Of a DNA stretch of 64,000 bases, positions 24,629-35,674 are shown piece after piece. The stretch is from Polytrichum commune (taxonomy: Eukaryota > Streptophyta > Polytrichopsida > Polytrichales > Polytrichaceae), in contig OX485805.1 in NCBI GenBank assembly GCA_950295325.1, forward strand, positions 29,809,501 to 29,873,500, read 5' to 3'. The position numbers and the translations under genes are program-made. Positions within the stretch are counted from its first letter, which is position 1; every line of letters starts with the position of its first letter. The notes under the pieces are model-generated. The model made no database searches and was not told where the DNA came from. It saw nothing but the letters and a program-made list of their open reading frames with translations.

Positions 24629-25714
24629 GGGTCACTTCACACATGAGTCAAGGGTCGTGTGACTAGTGTTATATTTTTTATTCTAGGGGTCGGAGGCGGC
24701 ATTATAAAGTAAAATTGAAAAATATTTCAAAACATTTTTAATGTTTTTTTATTGAAAATTATTGAAGACATCAATCCGTGAGGCCCTTTCTGGGAAATCA
24801 TTGTCGAGAACATTCCCCCTCTTTCAAGATGAGTTCTCCGAGCCCTTCTCCGCCCAAGTATTGATCCAAGACTACGCATGGATCATCCCCCGATGCGGAA
24901 TTCATATTCCGGTATTGGTTGATTCGTGCGGCATGGCTCAGGGGTTCGACATTGTTGTTGAGTTTGAATGTACTGATGCTACACAGTAATATGGAACAAT
25001 TGACGAAGTTGCGTGTGTCTATATTTGCCCTATTGACGTGGACTAACTGTAGTAGTGAATTTATAATTAAAAACATAAATAAATGCCTCAAAATTTGTTG
25101 TGTATTTTGAAATGCATATTTAAAAAAAAAGAAAAAAAGAAATGCGCCCCTATCCGTGACCTTATAATGGTGAGGACCCTTGATTCTCATCCAAAGGCCG
25201 TACCATAGGTGTTGGGAAAGCTGTTTTATGTAGTCACGGGCCCTAAAGCATAGTGTGAATGGACCATGTTGCGGGACCATTGCATATTTTGTTAGTGGAA
25301 AAAGAGGGGAGGATTTGGTTCAATATAAGATGTCTCAAACTCTATCAATTTAAGAGAATTACGTGGTGGTGTTTGTCTATCCTGGAACCTGTCTTGGAAT
25401 CTGCCCTGCAATCTATCCTGAAATCTGTCTTGTTGGAAAAAAATTATTTAAAAAAGTCATGGTCTCCTGGAATTTGCACCAGGGCCACCTCCAAGCAGTG
25501 GGCCCGATGCAAATTCTGGGAGACCATGAAACCTTATCCCAAGTCCGCCATGTAGGACTCCATGCAGACTTTTCATCCATGACGTCTTCTTTGGACCTTT
25601 AGGCCTTTATCTTCGTGTGTGAAGTGAACTTGGATGGTCTCCGGCCCTTTCGACCAATGAGAGCTCTTAGATTGCAATGCTCATGGGCCTTCAACCTTGT
25701 GTGTGAAGTGGCCC
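24629..25714 (+). mobile_element. Longer family A relative, 1.09 kb
   Basis: Begins GGGTCACTTCACACATGAG, ends CTTGTGTGTGAAGTGGCCC, flanked by TAA on both sides (24626-24628, 25715-25717). The right third resembles family A (GTGTGAAGTGAACTTGGA, CGACCAATGAGAG), but the centre is unrelated. It could be a two-element composite or a longer progenitor; no transposase was recognised in it. Confidence 0.7.
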
Positions 25715-25896
25715 TAACACTGAATCTGCACTAGCTTGGGGCATCCCATGGCTATATTCTCAGGGCTCACATGAATGAACGCACACTGCTTAATAATGTT
25801 ATGCCATTGACTTTATTTGACCAGCGTCTAGCAACGGTCTGCCTATCTGTATATCAAGTACATGCCATACATAAAGTCCAAAGATTAGAGTGTGTA

Positions 25897-26209
25897 AGGT
25901 AGAGGGGCCCTTTCCCGCTCGAATTTCAGATTGGCATGTTCATTGGGGAGTTATTAAGGGGGAATCAATCTTGGAAGATGTGCAAAGTACATTGGAAATT
26001 GGACCAATTGGAATAATTAATTTTGGATTAATATTGAATTAGTTATGAATTTTGGAAGGAGAACTCATAGGGGTACCCAAAACCACTCACCCCAAAAATG
26101 TACACCATGATTACATAGAAATTTGAGGTTGGAAGCTATAATGTACCTCTTGTTTGGATAGGTCTAGTGAGCGGTTTAAGGACCCGAGCGGGAAAGGGCC
26201 CCTCTACCT
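25897..26209. mobile_element. Stowaway/Tc1-mariner-like MITE, 313 bp
   Basis: The terminal inverted repeat begins AGGTAGAGGGGCCCTTTCCC and is perfect over 25 bp, flanked by TA on both sides (25895-25896, 26210-26211). TA duplication is the mark of Tc1/mariner elements. It has no coding capacity. The perfect TIRs suggest a young insertion. Confidence 0.85.
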
Positions 26210-26369
26210 TAGATACAAGGCACCCAAGCATCAAATGAGGTAGAATTGCTATCTCACTGTGTAACTGAGAGTCCGCCATATTCGGAATTGTATAGAACTC
26301 AAGTGCAATTTCAGTTTATGTTTATTATCCTCATAGCTGACTAGTGTGTGGATGTATTCTGAGAAGCTA

Positions 26370-26736
26370 GATAGATAGATAGAAACTCCGGTCCCTTTTT
26401 AGCAAGGGGCCGGCGTGAATAAAGTGTCTGTTCGTAATGCCAATGACCTGATGCCCACTGGACAAGGGGACATTGGGACAATACTACTCTCCCCTTTCGA
26501 GGATGGACACTATAGTGACACACTATACTAGTTCCTAGCTAGCCACTAGTGCCTTGAAGATACCGGACATGGTATCCCCCCAAAGCTTTGAGGTACCCAT
26601 ACAACAAGGTCCAAGGACCCCCCACCATAGTTGGGTGGACTAAGGTGGTGAGCACCACGCCGGCATGGGGAATAGAACCCACAACCTCCTCATTGGGGGC
26701 CATGAGCCCTAACCACCAAGCCAAGGCCCGTGGTGC
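26370..26736 (-). mobile_element. tRNA-derived SINE, 367 bp
   Basis: Read on the minus strand from 26736, TGGCTTGGTGGTTAGGG forms an A box and GGTTCTATTCC (26679-26669) a B box at tRNA spacing. The element ends in a CTAT repeat. The 11-bp TAGCTTCTCAG lies on both sides (26737-26747 and 26359-26369), a clean target duplication. The body has no similarity I can name. Confidence 0.8.
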
Positions 26737-26747
26737 CTGAGAAGCTA

Positions 26748-28156
26748 CTTACAATACATGACGATACTATGATCTCCTTAAACTCAAGAAACATCGATTT
26801 CTGTGCAGATTTGGGGTTAACATGTTCATACACACTATATATAGGTTCCAAGAGTATGATTGATTTCCTACTTTCTGCTCAAGACAAGCTCATCCCACAA
26901 GGAGATGTGTATGCTTGGATACACTCGCTCAATAAGAAAGAAAAAAGAAAAGAAAAGAAAGAAAAATTACGCCCGTATCAAAATACTGGCATGAATGTGA
27001 GCCCGTTAGTCTAGTGTTGATCGTGGTATTCCAGGATGCAACATAAGGTTTATACCTCACTCAATAACTTTAAAACACTGAAGCAAAAGTTCAATCCCTG
27101 GCTCAACCTTTAGTCATACAAAATCCAAAAGAAAACAAAAGACAAGATGACGATGAATTATTGATCAACAAACAATTCCAAATGATGCAACAACTCGACC
27201 AAAAAAGACTCATTAGTAGGATATAAGATATGACACATAAGGCCTTGGCACATGGTGCCAGGGTAGGGTGATGGTTGTGCCCGCAGCCGTGGTGGACCCC
27301 ACCAACCCTTGTTATCTAGGGATGGTCCCCGCCCGGGCTGTGATGCAAGATGTAGGCACATGAGTCACACTTCAACGTTGGGGCGGAGTGTGTGTGTGTG
27401 GTACAATGCCCGGGTAGTTTTTGGGCATACCCCACGCTTTACTTTAGAGCTGGCTACTATGACCGGACGGTCCCAGTCAGGGTGGGAGGATAGTCAGTCC
27501 AAATCTTAGTGGATTTAAATCCAACCGGTTATATGTTGGCATCTTCCGATTTCGCTTAATTCATTTGAGGTATATTATATAGATTCCTCTGAAATGATAG
27601 GTGATTCTTCTATAGTCTCAAACTTCAACCGGGTATGTTTTAAACTCATCCGGTTCATATGTGACTAACCGCCGGTTCTCCTCGAGCCCTGGTGTGGTAA
27701 TTGGGGGTTAGGTTGGACTTCAAATGTTCTTGGTTAATATTTCTATCTATGAATTTTCAGTAACTGTGGTTCATTAAATGTTTTTAGGGTTTAGCCTAAA
27801 ATATGGTTTGCTAAAGGGTATATATCTTGAGGCAGTAAATTGGAATTTAAGGATTATGGTTATATGAAGATATGTTTTATAATGACGTTAAAATTAAAAA
27901 CAATTGACAAGGATTAATTGTGCTTCGTTATCTTCTTCTAGTTTCTACCTAGATTGTCCAACTACAACCTGAGTCAACTCTATTTATGGGAATGACTCAC
28001 TTGAGAACTATACTCGAACTCCTAGTATATCTTAACCACACTTCTTGCAACCAAATATTTTTTCTATCCTAATATGAGACTATTTATTGTGTAACATCTA
28101 AAAATTGTTGTAAATTAATACTATGGTTATATTACCAACCTCATAGACTTGGGTTT
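26748..28156. other. Intergenic with one MITE
   Basis: Holds family B copy 2. Around 26998-27110 an A-box-like and a B-box-like motif (AGTTCAATCCC) could be a worn SINE, without a visible target duplication. Otherwise anonymous. Confidence 0.4.
27490..27700. mobile_element. MITE family B, copy 2, worn ends
   Basis: Matches copy 1 over CCAACCGGTTATATGTTGGC, TCTGAAATGATAGGTGAT and TAACCGCCGGTTCTCC. The left terminus is not recognisable and the right one reads CTCCTCGAGCCCTGG. Confidence 0.65.
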
Positions 28157-29014
28157 AGGGTACATATTGTGTATATAGCTCATTTGGATTTAGGAAAAAT
28201 TAAATATTCATTTGTCATATTGTTAAATTTTCTGTATATGTTTCAACAACCTAAGTCCAAACGCATCCGCTATTTCAAAAGGACTAGGAAAGCGGCTAAG
28301 GTCCATGTGGTTGAAGATTCATTGTACCTCACGCGATGAATGCCTATAATATTTGCAATGATGGCGTATTTGGCCACCAATCCTGGACGCAACTTGTGGA
28401 AAGAGCCAAGGCACTACACATATTACGATATCGTCAAAGGTGATGTTTGGCTTCATGATCCAATACTTAGAGACAAAAAAAAAATACATAGAAGCTTATA
28501 AAATGAATTATGCTTCATTCCAATTTTTGGTTTTAGAAATAAAACCATGGATTACTTCTAATGCTTTAATCATTGTGAGGGAGCCCCTCCATGTACATAA
28601 GGCTGTAGGTTTGAATCTTTATAGGTTGGCGTATGAGTATGTTGTGACCCTCATGACATACTGATTTTGTGTAGGCACTTTTATAGTTCGTGAATATATG
28701 AATATTATTATAGATGTTCTAATTAATGAGCAAAAATTATTTACTTGGTATAATTCTATACCGCAAGAAAATAGGTGGCAATATCTAATTGTTTGTTTTG
28801 AATTCATATGTGGTTTGCTAAATGTTGTTGGCGAAATAAATGGCATTTACATTCCATTGATTAAAAACCCAAGTCATCGTGACATAGCAGTGCCTATTGA
28901 TTTTTATCGTGTTCGAAAAATATTCAACTCAGTGGTCTTTCAAGCTATTTGTGATGCACATAATTTCTTTTCAAAAATTTGTTTCAATATACCTGGCGGT
29001 ATAACTGACGATTA
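28157..29014 (+). pseudogene. Decayed PIF/Harbinger transposase, copy 1
   Basis: Translated in patches, the segment gives the middle of a Harbinger (DDE_Tnp_4 / HARBI1-like) transposase: YPGRN-like start, FLVLEIKPWI, REPLHVHKAV, LYRLAYEYVV, then FICGLLNVVGEINGIYIPL, RVRKIFNS, VFQAICDAHNFFS and NIPGG. The first catalytic Asp of the DG motif is now Asn (EINGIYIP), a stop follows TLMTY, and the reading ends at 29014 before the third catalytic residue. It is therefore dead and truncated. A second copy lies at about 32920-34190. Confidence 0.75.
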
Positions 29015-30292
29015 ACCATTCTAATTTTTTAATTTTAATTTATTTTTTATTGTATGATATGTTGTATGTGCGTGTGAAATCCTAAAAAAACCGATTATTT
29101 GCATACTTGATGGGAGATGCGTCCTTATTTGGTTGTTGACTCAAGACACTCTCTTCAAGAATAAATTTACAGCAATGTACATTAATGTCTGTGCCCACTA
29201 CCTCGATTAATGACTCCAATTGGAATAATGTAATGTAATCCAGACCCGGTCAAAGTGTTCAGGGTGTTTAATTGTAAAATCTTGAAGTGCACGCATTTAC
29301 ACAGTCTGTACCCAGTCAAGAACTTTGCAAACTATGCCCTTATATTTGCCCTCCCGAACTTAAACACTTAAAAATAAAATTTTACATCTAAGAGTGTCCT
29401 CAGATTCATTCCCTAAGCCATTTTTAGAGAACATAAAAGATCCGTAGTAAACAATTATAGACATTGCTTTTATAATCTTAATATTTTCACGGAAATTGTC
29501 TTCAAATTTTTTCATTGTTAAAGTGTATATAGGACATGTTAATTGACGGTATACACCACTTTCAAGTAACAAAAACACCTTCATGAGTAGATAAAAAATC
29601 GTTGGTTCCTTTGCAGCTAGGCGGATTCAAGTAAGCCTTTCATGTACAATTTCCGCCTCTAACTCTAGATAAGATACACAATAATTGTCATCATTCTCCA
29701 CATTCTTCATCGTAGCAGTATGCACATGAGATGGTTCAAACAACGACGCTGAAATTCTATTCCATTATAAATCACAAACTAATAATTAAAAGAGGAGGAC
29801 GTATAAGGTACTTACTGTCGTGAGTCCAAGGCATGGCTGGTAACTAATCAAATACCTTTCCGTGTGCGTAAAATATATGCCAAATATGATAGCAATCGCA
29901 AAGAATTTTTTCTCGCAACATCGTATTAGTTTCTTAAAATTCCCTGCTTATCCAGTTGGATGATCCCAAGACCAAGGTAGTGTCACTTCACCATCGAATT
30001 GATGAATGTAATACAAACTGGACATAGACACAAGCTTCGAGGGCGAAGGCGGCGTCCTTGAATTTAAAATTTCATCAAGTCTTTGTTTTCCCTAAGCTAT
30101 ATAAACTGTCTCTTGGCGCAACAACTCATTCCGGCGAATATTGAACATCGTTTCCATCCACGGGTGATAATCAAAGGACTTCGGAGCCCTATTGCCTTCT
30201 ATCTAGTAAAAGAGGAGTTCCGGAGTGGGTTCCCGTCCGTCGTCCCACATAGTCATATTGGATACAATGTCTTGTAGAGTAACCTCTTGGAC

Positions 30293-31338
30293 TCATCCTT
30301 CGAACGCACGATCATTTAATAGAGACGCATTTGGAGAAGAAATTGGCCGGACTTCCAAGAGGACATCATCAATAGCCTTAGATACTTCATCCAATGTGTC
30401 ACTTAGAGGATATTTGGCCTCCCTGTTAGTTTCAAACGGGAGCGGACACGTCGTGGCAATAGGACATCGTATTTGGGTCCCGACTACCCCGTTGAAGGAT
30501 TGTGGATGACAATGGATTTCTCTTGTACGCACATTCCCTTTGTTTTTGTCTTCCATTTCTCAAACTCTTGCTGAATTGTTTGGCCCCACTTACTTTTATA
30601 CACTTGAAGGACCGGATTTTGAACCTTGGAGAATACCTTCAAAAAACCTTGACCAGTAGCATTTAGTTGCATGCTCTTCCTAATAGGTCCAATTTGCAGT
30701 GTTTCCTTTCTCCTCTCACCCTTTGCAGAGAATTTCTTTTTTCCACCCTTGTGAAGGCCCTTTCTCCACCTTTGGGGACGCTACACCGAACAACAAATTG
30801 GATGGTGGAGGTACAATTTTGTACGGGCTGTCAACGTAGCTGTCAGTGACACTGTAATTTGATTGCTAGGAGGGTTGGGAACCACCAAGGTCTATTGGAA
30901 AGTTAGAATCATCACCGACATGCTTTCTCTCATCTTCTATCTCAGAGTTGTTCACACGAAGACTATCCTCCACTTTCGCCTTCATTTTCTTTAAACCTTG
31001 ATCAGTTACTCCCTTGCGCATCACCTCTACCATCTTTTCTTGCCCATGTAAGAAATCGGGATAGGGTAGTAGAAGAAAATGCATTCCATCCAGAAACTTA
31101 GCGTTTTTGCACCCACTTAAAACTTGTGTTGGTTGAGCTTCATCTTATTAGAGAAGTCTGCCTTACTACAATGAATACAAACGAAAAATCGACGCTTGGC
31201 TCCCGACTCAATTGCCCCTTTACAATGTGTGGCAAACTCCAACATAAGGTCTTGCACTCTCTTCTTATTCGGATATCTAACATTGTAGACTTGTTTGTAA
31301 ATCTTAATTTTTAATGTCAGATGCACAATGTCCATCAT
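30293..31338 (-). pseudogene. Remnant of a transposon-like ORF (possibly CACTA transposase-associated domain)
   Basis: On the minus strand a run from about 31338 gives LMLEFATHCKGAI...RRFFVCIHC, and after a frameshift LLLPYPDFLHGQEKM. This resembles the transposase-associated domain of plant CACTA elements (Cys pair, then a Tyr/Trp...HG(E/Q) segment). Further minus-strand ORFs at 30484-30672 and 30293-30556 could be later parts. Frames shift repeatedly and no TIRs were found, so the family assignment is weak. Confidence 0.3.
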
Positions 31339-31501
31339 ATTAGGATGAGAAGGGCAATCTCCACGTTTGGATAGTGTATTTTGGGAATGTCAAAGAATAG
31401 GAAATAATAAGAGGACGCAATTGTAGTCCTAGATAATGACCGGGTAGAACCAGCAGTTAGTTGCAGATAAACCGGTTGAAATTTCAACCATATGTGCATT
31501 C

Positions 31502-31625
31502 TATGTGTATTGAACAGGAGCTACTTCCACACCTTTAGACTCCGGAATTTCTTCATTGGTGCTCTCACCCTCATTTGATTTTGCTACTGATACTGCAGCA
31601 GCTGGAGCCTCCTCAGTTGTCCGAA
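31502..31625 (-). pseudogene. Exon-like C-terminal ORF fragment
   Basis: On the minus strand, after an AG at about 31626, a clean frame reads TTEEAPAAAVSVAKSNEG and ESTNEEIPESKGVEVAPVQY and ends in a stop. The composition (acidic, Ala/Val/Glu-rich) is that of a real protein tail, but no upstream exon was found nearby and the family is unknown. Confidence 0.3.
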
Positions 31626-31989
31626 ACTACGCTTTAGGATGGTTGGTCTTGAATTACCCTAAACTACACTGAAGACCTTGGCCAGAATTAAAAGTTTGTA
31701 CCTATTGTGCACTTCCTTAGTGAATCCAAATAAAACAGACGCCATTGAGGGATGCCATGTTATCAGGTTTATACTATGTAAGCCATGTTATGTTAAGCTT
31801 GTGTTAAGTGTGTATTTATACAATCTAAGTTAATTTAACAATTCTGCTCAATAGGACCTAGACTCCATTTGAAGAACAAAACCACCAGATGTAGGGTAAG
31901 TTATTGAGCTTCTAAGAACTGGCAATAGAGTGTAGGGTGACTACATTTCACACAGTAGCAACAGATTAGTGGTAAGTCTCTGTAGCATT

Positions 31990-32215
31990 TTTGAAAAGAA
32001 CAGGAGAATTTGATTGGAACTGGGTAGTTAGTGAAAAGAGCTTTAATGTCATTCATGTACACAATTTTGTAGGAGGCCCCTAAACCAACAGGAAAACCAT
32101 GATCATAAGTGATACGTGGGGAGCCACCCTTGACATTGTTCTACAAATCTGGTATAGTACCGATTTGTAGTCTCCTTCCGATCACCGCTACTGGCAAATT
32201 ATCCAAAATTGTGCA
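31990..32215 (-). pseudogene. TM9SF/EMP70-like gene fragment
   Basis: One frame, with a single stop at about 32141, reads ILDNLPVAVIGRR, then GSPRITYDHGFPVGLGASY, then KIVYMNDIKALFTNY. The ILDNLPVA and YDHGFPVGL blocks match the lumenal N-terminal domain of transmembrane nine superfamily proteins as I remember them. No membrane helices follow. It is an isolated fragment of about 75 codons, probably a captured or decayed gene piece within transposon-rich DNA. Confidence 0.45.
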
Positions 32216-33373
32216 GGTTAATATGTAATTGAACATAAATAATGGTAAGAGCAACCCCCAAGAACTCACTAGTGTACTAGATCCGCAGTGACAAGATTTT
32301 CCCAGTGAACTGCCAAATTTTGGCTACCCCCTATTGTTAGTTATCGAATGAGCAAGATCATTTTTTGTGACAATAAACAACATCAAATATTTACATGATG
32401 CCTTCCGCTCTACAAATTCCATGGTACTTAATAAATGGGCATTAGGCTTTCTTCACATTTTAGCAACCTGGCATTCTATGTAAGATGTCACGGTATGCGG
32501 CGTCAGCGGCCACACCTTATCCGTTGGATTTCATTCATTTAGATTTGGATGGATGAATCTTAGTTATTTAGAGGAAGGCTCCTAAGTGAGGAGTCTCCTC
32601 CTTGGCTTGGCATTCTTGCCAAGTCAAGTTTTGTGAGTGAGTGTGTGGAGAGAGGTTGTGTGAAGTGAAGATTGCATGTTTTTACAATAAATATTAAGTT
32701 CTTCTCCCCTTTCTTACACTCTTAGATTCTCCCGTGGTGGAGTGAGAGATAGCTTGAGTCATTGTATGCATTTGAAGAAAGATTAGAGCTCTTATGAGTT
32801 TTTACCTCTCATGCTTCTCATTTGACAAGAATGCATTATTCATTTTTTTTCTCTTCAAATCTTGAGCTACAACACTCAAGAAAGAATGTGAGGACAAGTG
32901 GTGGCGGGATTGTGGATACATGTTGTGTATATATCTCATTTAATTTTAGGAAAATTAAAATATTCATTTATCATATTGATATAATGGAGCCTACTGCTAT
33001 AGCTATGATGTTAAATCTACTGTATATGTTTCAACAACCTAAGTCCAAACACATCCTCTATTTCAAAAGGTCTAGGAAAGCAACTAAGGTCCATATGGTT
33101 GAAGATTCGTTGTACTTCACATGATGAATGCCTATAATATTTGCAATGATGGTGCATTTGGCCACCTATCCTGGACGCAACTGGTGGAAAAGCCAAGACA
33201 CTACACAGATTACGATATCGTCAAAGGTGATGTTTGGCTTCATGATCCAATATTTAGAGACAAAAAAAATACATAGAAGCTTATAGAATGAATTATGCTT
33301 CATTTCAATTTTTGGTTTTTAAAAATTAAATATTGAATTACGTCTAATGCTTTAATCTTTGTGAGGGAGCCCC

Positions 33374-33951
33374 CCCCGGGTACGCAACTCCCGTATTATA
33401 TGGTCCTGATTATAATCACTTATAATGCGTTTTAGTCCAATATTGAGTGATACAATTTGTTTTAATGTAGGAAACCTTTGTAGCCCTTCTAACAAGGAAT
33501 CCAAAAATGTAATTATGTATAGGAAATGAATATATTTTGAAGCATATAATTGCATTAAAAACCTAATCATATGATTTTTTTAATACATGTACCATAGGTC
33601 AAACTACCCAACTTTTTGGACTTTTTAATAAAATTTCAACATTGTGAATGAATTATAATTTTAATGGGAGGCAACTATTAGTGGCTTATAATTTTAATGG
33701 GAGGCTTAATAAATATGCAACCCAATTTTTTTTCATCTCATTCATTTAATTTGGTCTTCACCCAGCTTTTTTTTCATCTCATTTTATTTAATTTGGTCTT
33801 TACCCAACTTTTTTTTCAGCTCATTTTATTCAATTTGGTCTTCACCCAACTTTTTGAAAATTTTAATTTGATATAATTTTTACAAAAGCCGTCCTTTAAG
33901 CCGTTTTAAGTACGATGCCCCCTGCGTATAATATGAGAGTTGCGTACTCGG
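33374..33951. mobile_element. MITE nested in the Harbinger transposase, 9-bp target duplication
   Basis: Ends CCCCGGGTACGCAACTC on the left and GAGTTGCGTACTCGG on the right, extending into TATTATA-type imperfect inverted repeats of about 28 bp. GGGAGCCCC occurs on both sides (33365-33373 and 33952-33960), while transposase copy 1 has a single GGGAGCCCC at the same point, so the empty site is visible. A 9-bp duplication suggests a Mutator-like element; an 8-bp reading (hAT) cannot be excluded. Confidence 0.8.
33718..33858. repeat. Three tandem units of about 48 bp inside the nested element
   Basis: TTTTTTTCATCTCATT, TTTAATTTGGTCTTCACCCA and variants recur three times in succession, ending with CCAACTTTTTG. 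Confidence 0.75.
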
Positions 33952-34589
33952 GGGAGCCCCTCCATGTACATAAGGCTGTAGATTTGGTTTTTTATAAGTT
34001 GGCGTATGAGTATGTTGTGATCTTCATGGCATCCCGATTTTGTGTAGGCACTTTTATAGGTCGTGAATATATAAATACTATTATAGATGTTTTAATTAAT
34101 GAGAAAAAATTATTTACTTGGTATAATTCTATACCGCAAGAAAATAGATGGCAATATATAATTGATCGTTGATAAGCTTAGGTTTGATACACGATTGAAT
34201 GCAAGCCGTATTGGAATTTAAATTTCATTTCGTTTCCTTAAGGGTAGATGGCGTATTCTAAAATTTGCAAGAAAATTTGCTCGTAAATTGCCCAAAATTA
34301 TGTTTCCTTGTTGCAATTCTGCCAATTTTTATTGGCATTAGAATTTTAATTGTTAAAAATATTTTTTGGGTTAATTTAATTTTAAATATAAATTAATAAC
34401 CTTATGGTTGAATAATATCAATTTATTTATAGTATTGTGGTTTTTGGTGTCATGTTAATTATAAGAATGTTATGCATGAATTTAGGGTATATTGTGTTAA
34501 GATTATAAAATATTTTAATTTCTGACTAATGTGATTCATACGCATTCAGGGCATTAGCCACAACATACTAAATATTTCAATTACTGTAA

Positions 34590-34735
34590 CTCTATAATCC
34601 CACCAAAAATTACAAGGAATGGCAAATAATGTGGGGTCAAACATTTAGTGTTGGTGACACTACACCACAGTTTACAATATGTATTGAGCAAGACGATAAG
34701 AATTGGTGGCACTAATTATCATTTTAGTGTATGTT
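34590..34735 (+). mobile_element. MITE family C, partial copy
   Basis: Contains AATTACAAGGAATGGCAAAT, TTTAGTGTTGGTGACACTAC and TTGAGCAAGACGATAAG, matching the right half of the 15034-15486 element. The left half is absent. Confidence 0.6.
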
Positions 34736-35000
34736 TCTGGCAGTTTGAAGATGTGTCCACACAATCCGGAAATCTCAGGCTTGCAGTACCACAAATTGAT
34801 GTTCTCTTTCTCTCCGAAACCCTGTTGTAGGTATGCACCAATGATGATGTATTTAGTTCCTTCCATAAACTGATGATGGAGAATTAAGACTTCAACAGGC
34901 TCCTTTTAAACCAGTACTCTCTGCAATTCACCTGGGGTGGTTTGAGCTTGTGCTTCAAATCTTTATAGTCAAATAAGCTTTCCTGACTTTTCCGAAGTAG
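34736..35000 (-). pseudogene. Coding remnant of an unknown protein
   Basis: A minus-strand frame with one stop reads EAQAQTTPGELQRVLV, stop, KEPVEVLILHHQFMEGTKY, IIIGAYLQQGFGEKENINLW, YCKPEISGLCGHIFKLPET. It ends exactly where a partial MITE copy (34590-34735) begins. I do not recognise it; a decayed retrocopy or transposon gene is possible. Confidence 0.3.
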
Positions 35001-35674
35001 TTCAATAGTTCAGCCAATTCTACAGTCAACCACAGCAACTGGTATACTTAACTTTGGTATTTTACATTTATTATTGTATACATAACATTCACAGGGTAGA
35101 AATTTTCAAACTCAGAAACAGCAATGTATGTGAAGTACTACGTGGCTACAAGCCAACAAACAAAGAATGAAGAACTTACAGTAGGCATCGCATACTGCAC
35201 TGATTCCTTAGGAAAATTTCTGAAATGTACAATGCAACAGTCGCAAAAACCCATGACATAATGGAGATTCAAACCACTACATTGAAGTGTACTTATAAGT
35301 GCAACTGGGTGCTGTTCATGAATGTGTAAACTACCAATCAAAGTTTACACAACATCCATATGAATCCAACAAATTAGGTCTATCTCGAAATCCCTCACCA
35401 AGATCTGAGCGACACGGCATAATCAGAAAGCCAAGTAGAAGCCAGGAATTGCAATCAATGCGCTTCTCTCATTTCAACGAGGTTCAAAAATGTACAATGC
35501 AACGGTTGCAAAAGCCACATGATGAAGAAAACTTCACGACTACATATACTTACACATGCCGCACGCTCACAGCTACTTCTCAGCGACTGCTCAGCTGTTG
35601 CACGAATTTGTACACGGAAACTGTTGTACAACTTGCAGCGAAATTACAGATGGGAGCTCAGTGGGAAGAGGTTT

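Larger units (their letters stand above)
32920..34190 (+). pseudogene. Decayed PIF/Harbinger transposase, copy 2, split by a nested element
   Basis: Closely similar to 28157-28780 and ends after QENRWQY. It retains an N-terminal stretch missing from copy 1 (MEPTAIAMMLNLLYMFQQP near 32984). A 578-bp inverted-repeat element (33374-33951) splits it inside the codons for REPLHVHK. Several stops and the early 3' end show it is non-functional. Confidence 0.75.

Noticed and set aside
26994-27110. A third SINE or tRNA-like gene (A-box-like TTAGTCTAGTG, B-box-like AGTTCAATCCC).
   Set aside because: The boxes are too far apart for a tRNA and no target duplication or tail is visible.
32465-32900. LTR-like stretch (CCGTTGGATTTCATTCATTT, terminal thymine-rich segments).
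   Set aside because: There is no second copy in the window, no target duplication and no recognisable primer-binding site.
34990-35340. Extra 3' exons of the chloroplast-protein gene joined through the donor-like site at 35748.
   Set aside because: The resulting peptide is unconvincing, while reading on in exon 3 gives a continuous hydrophilic tail and a stop at 35675.
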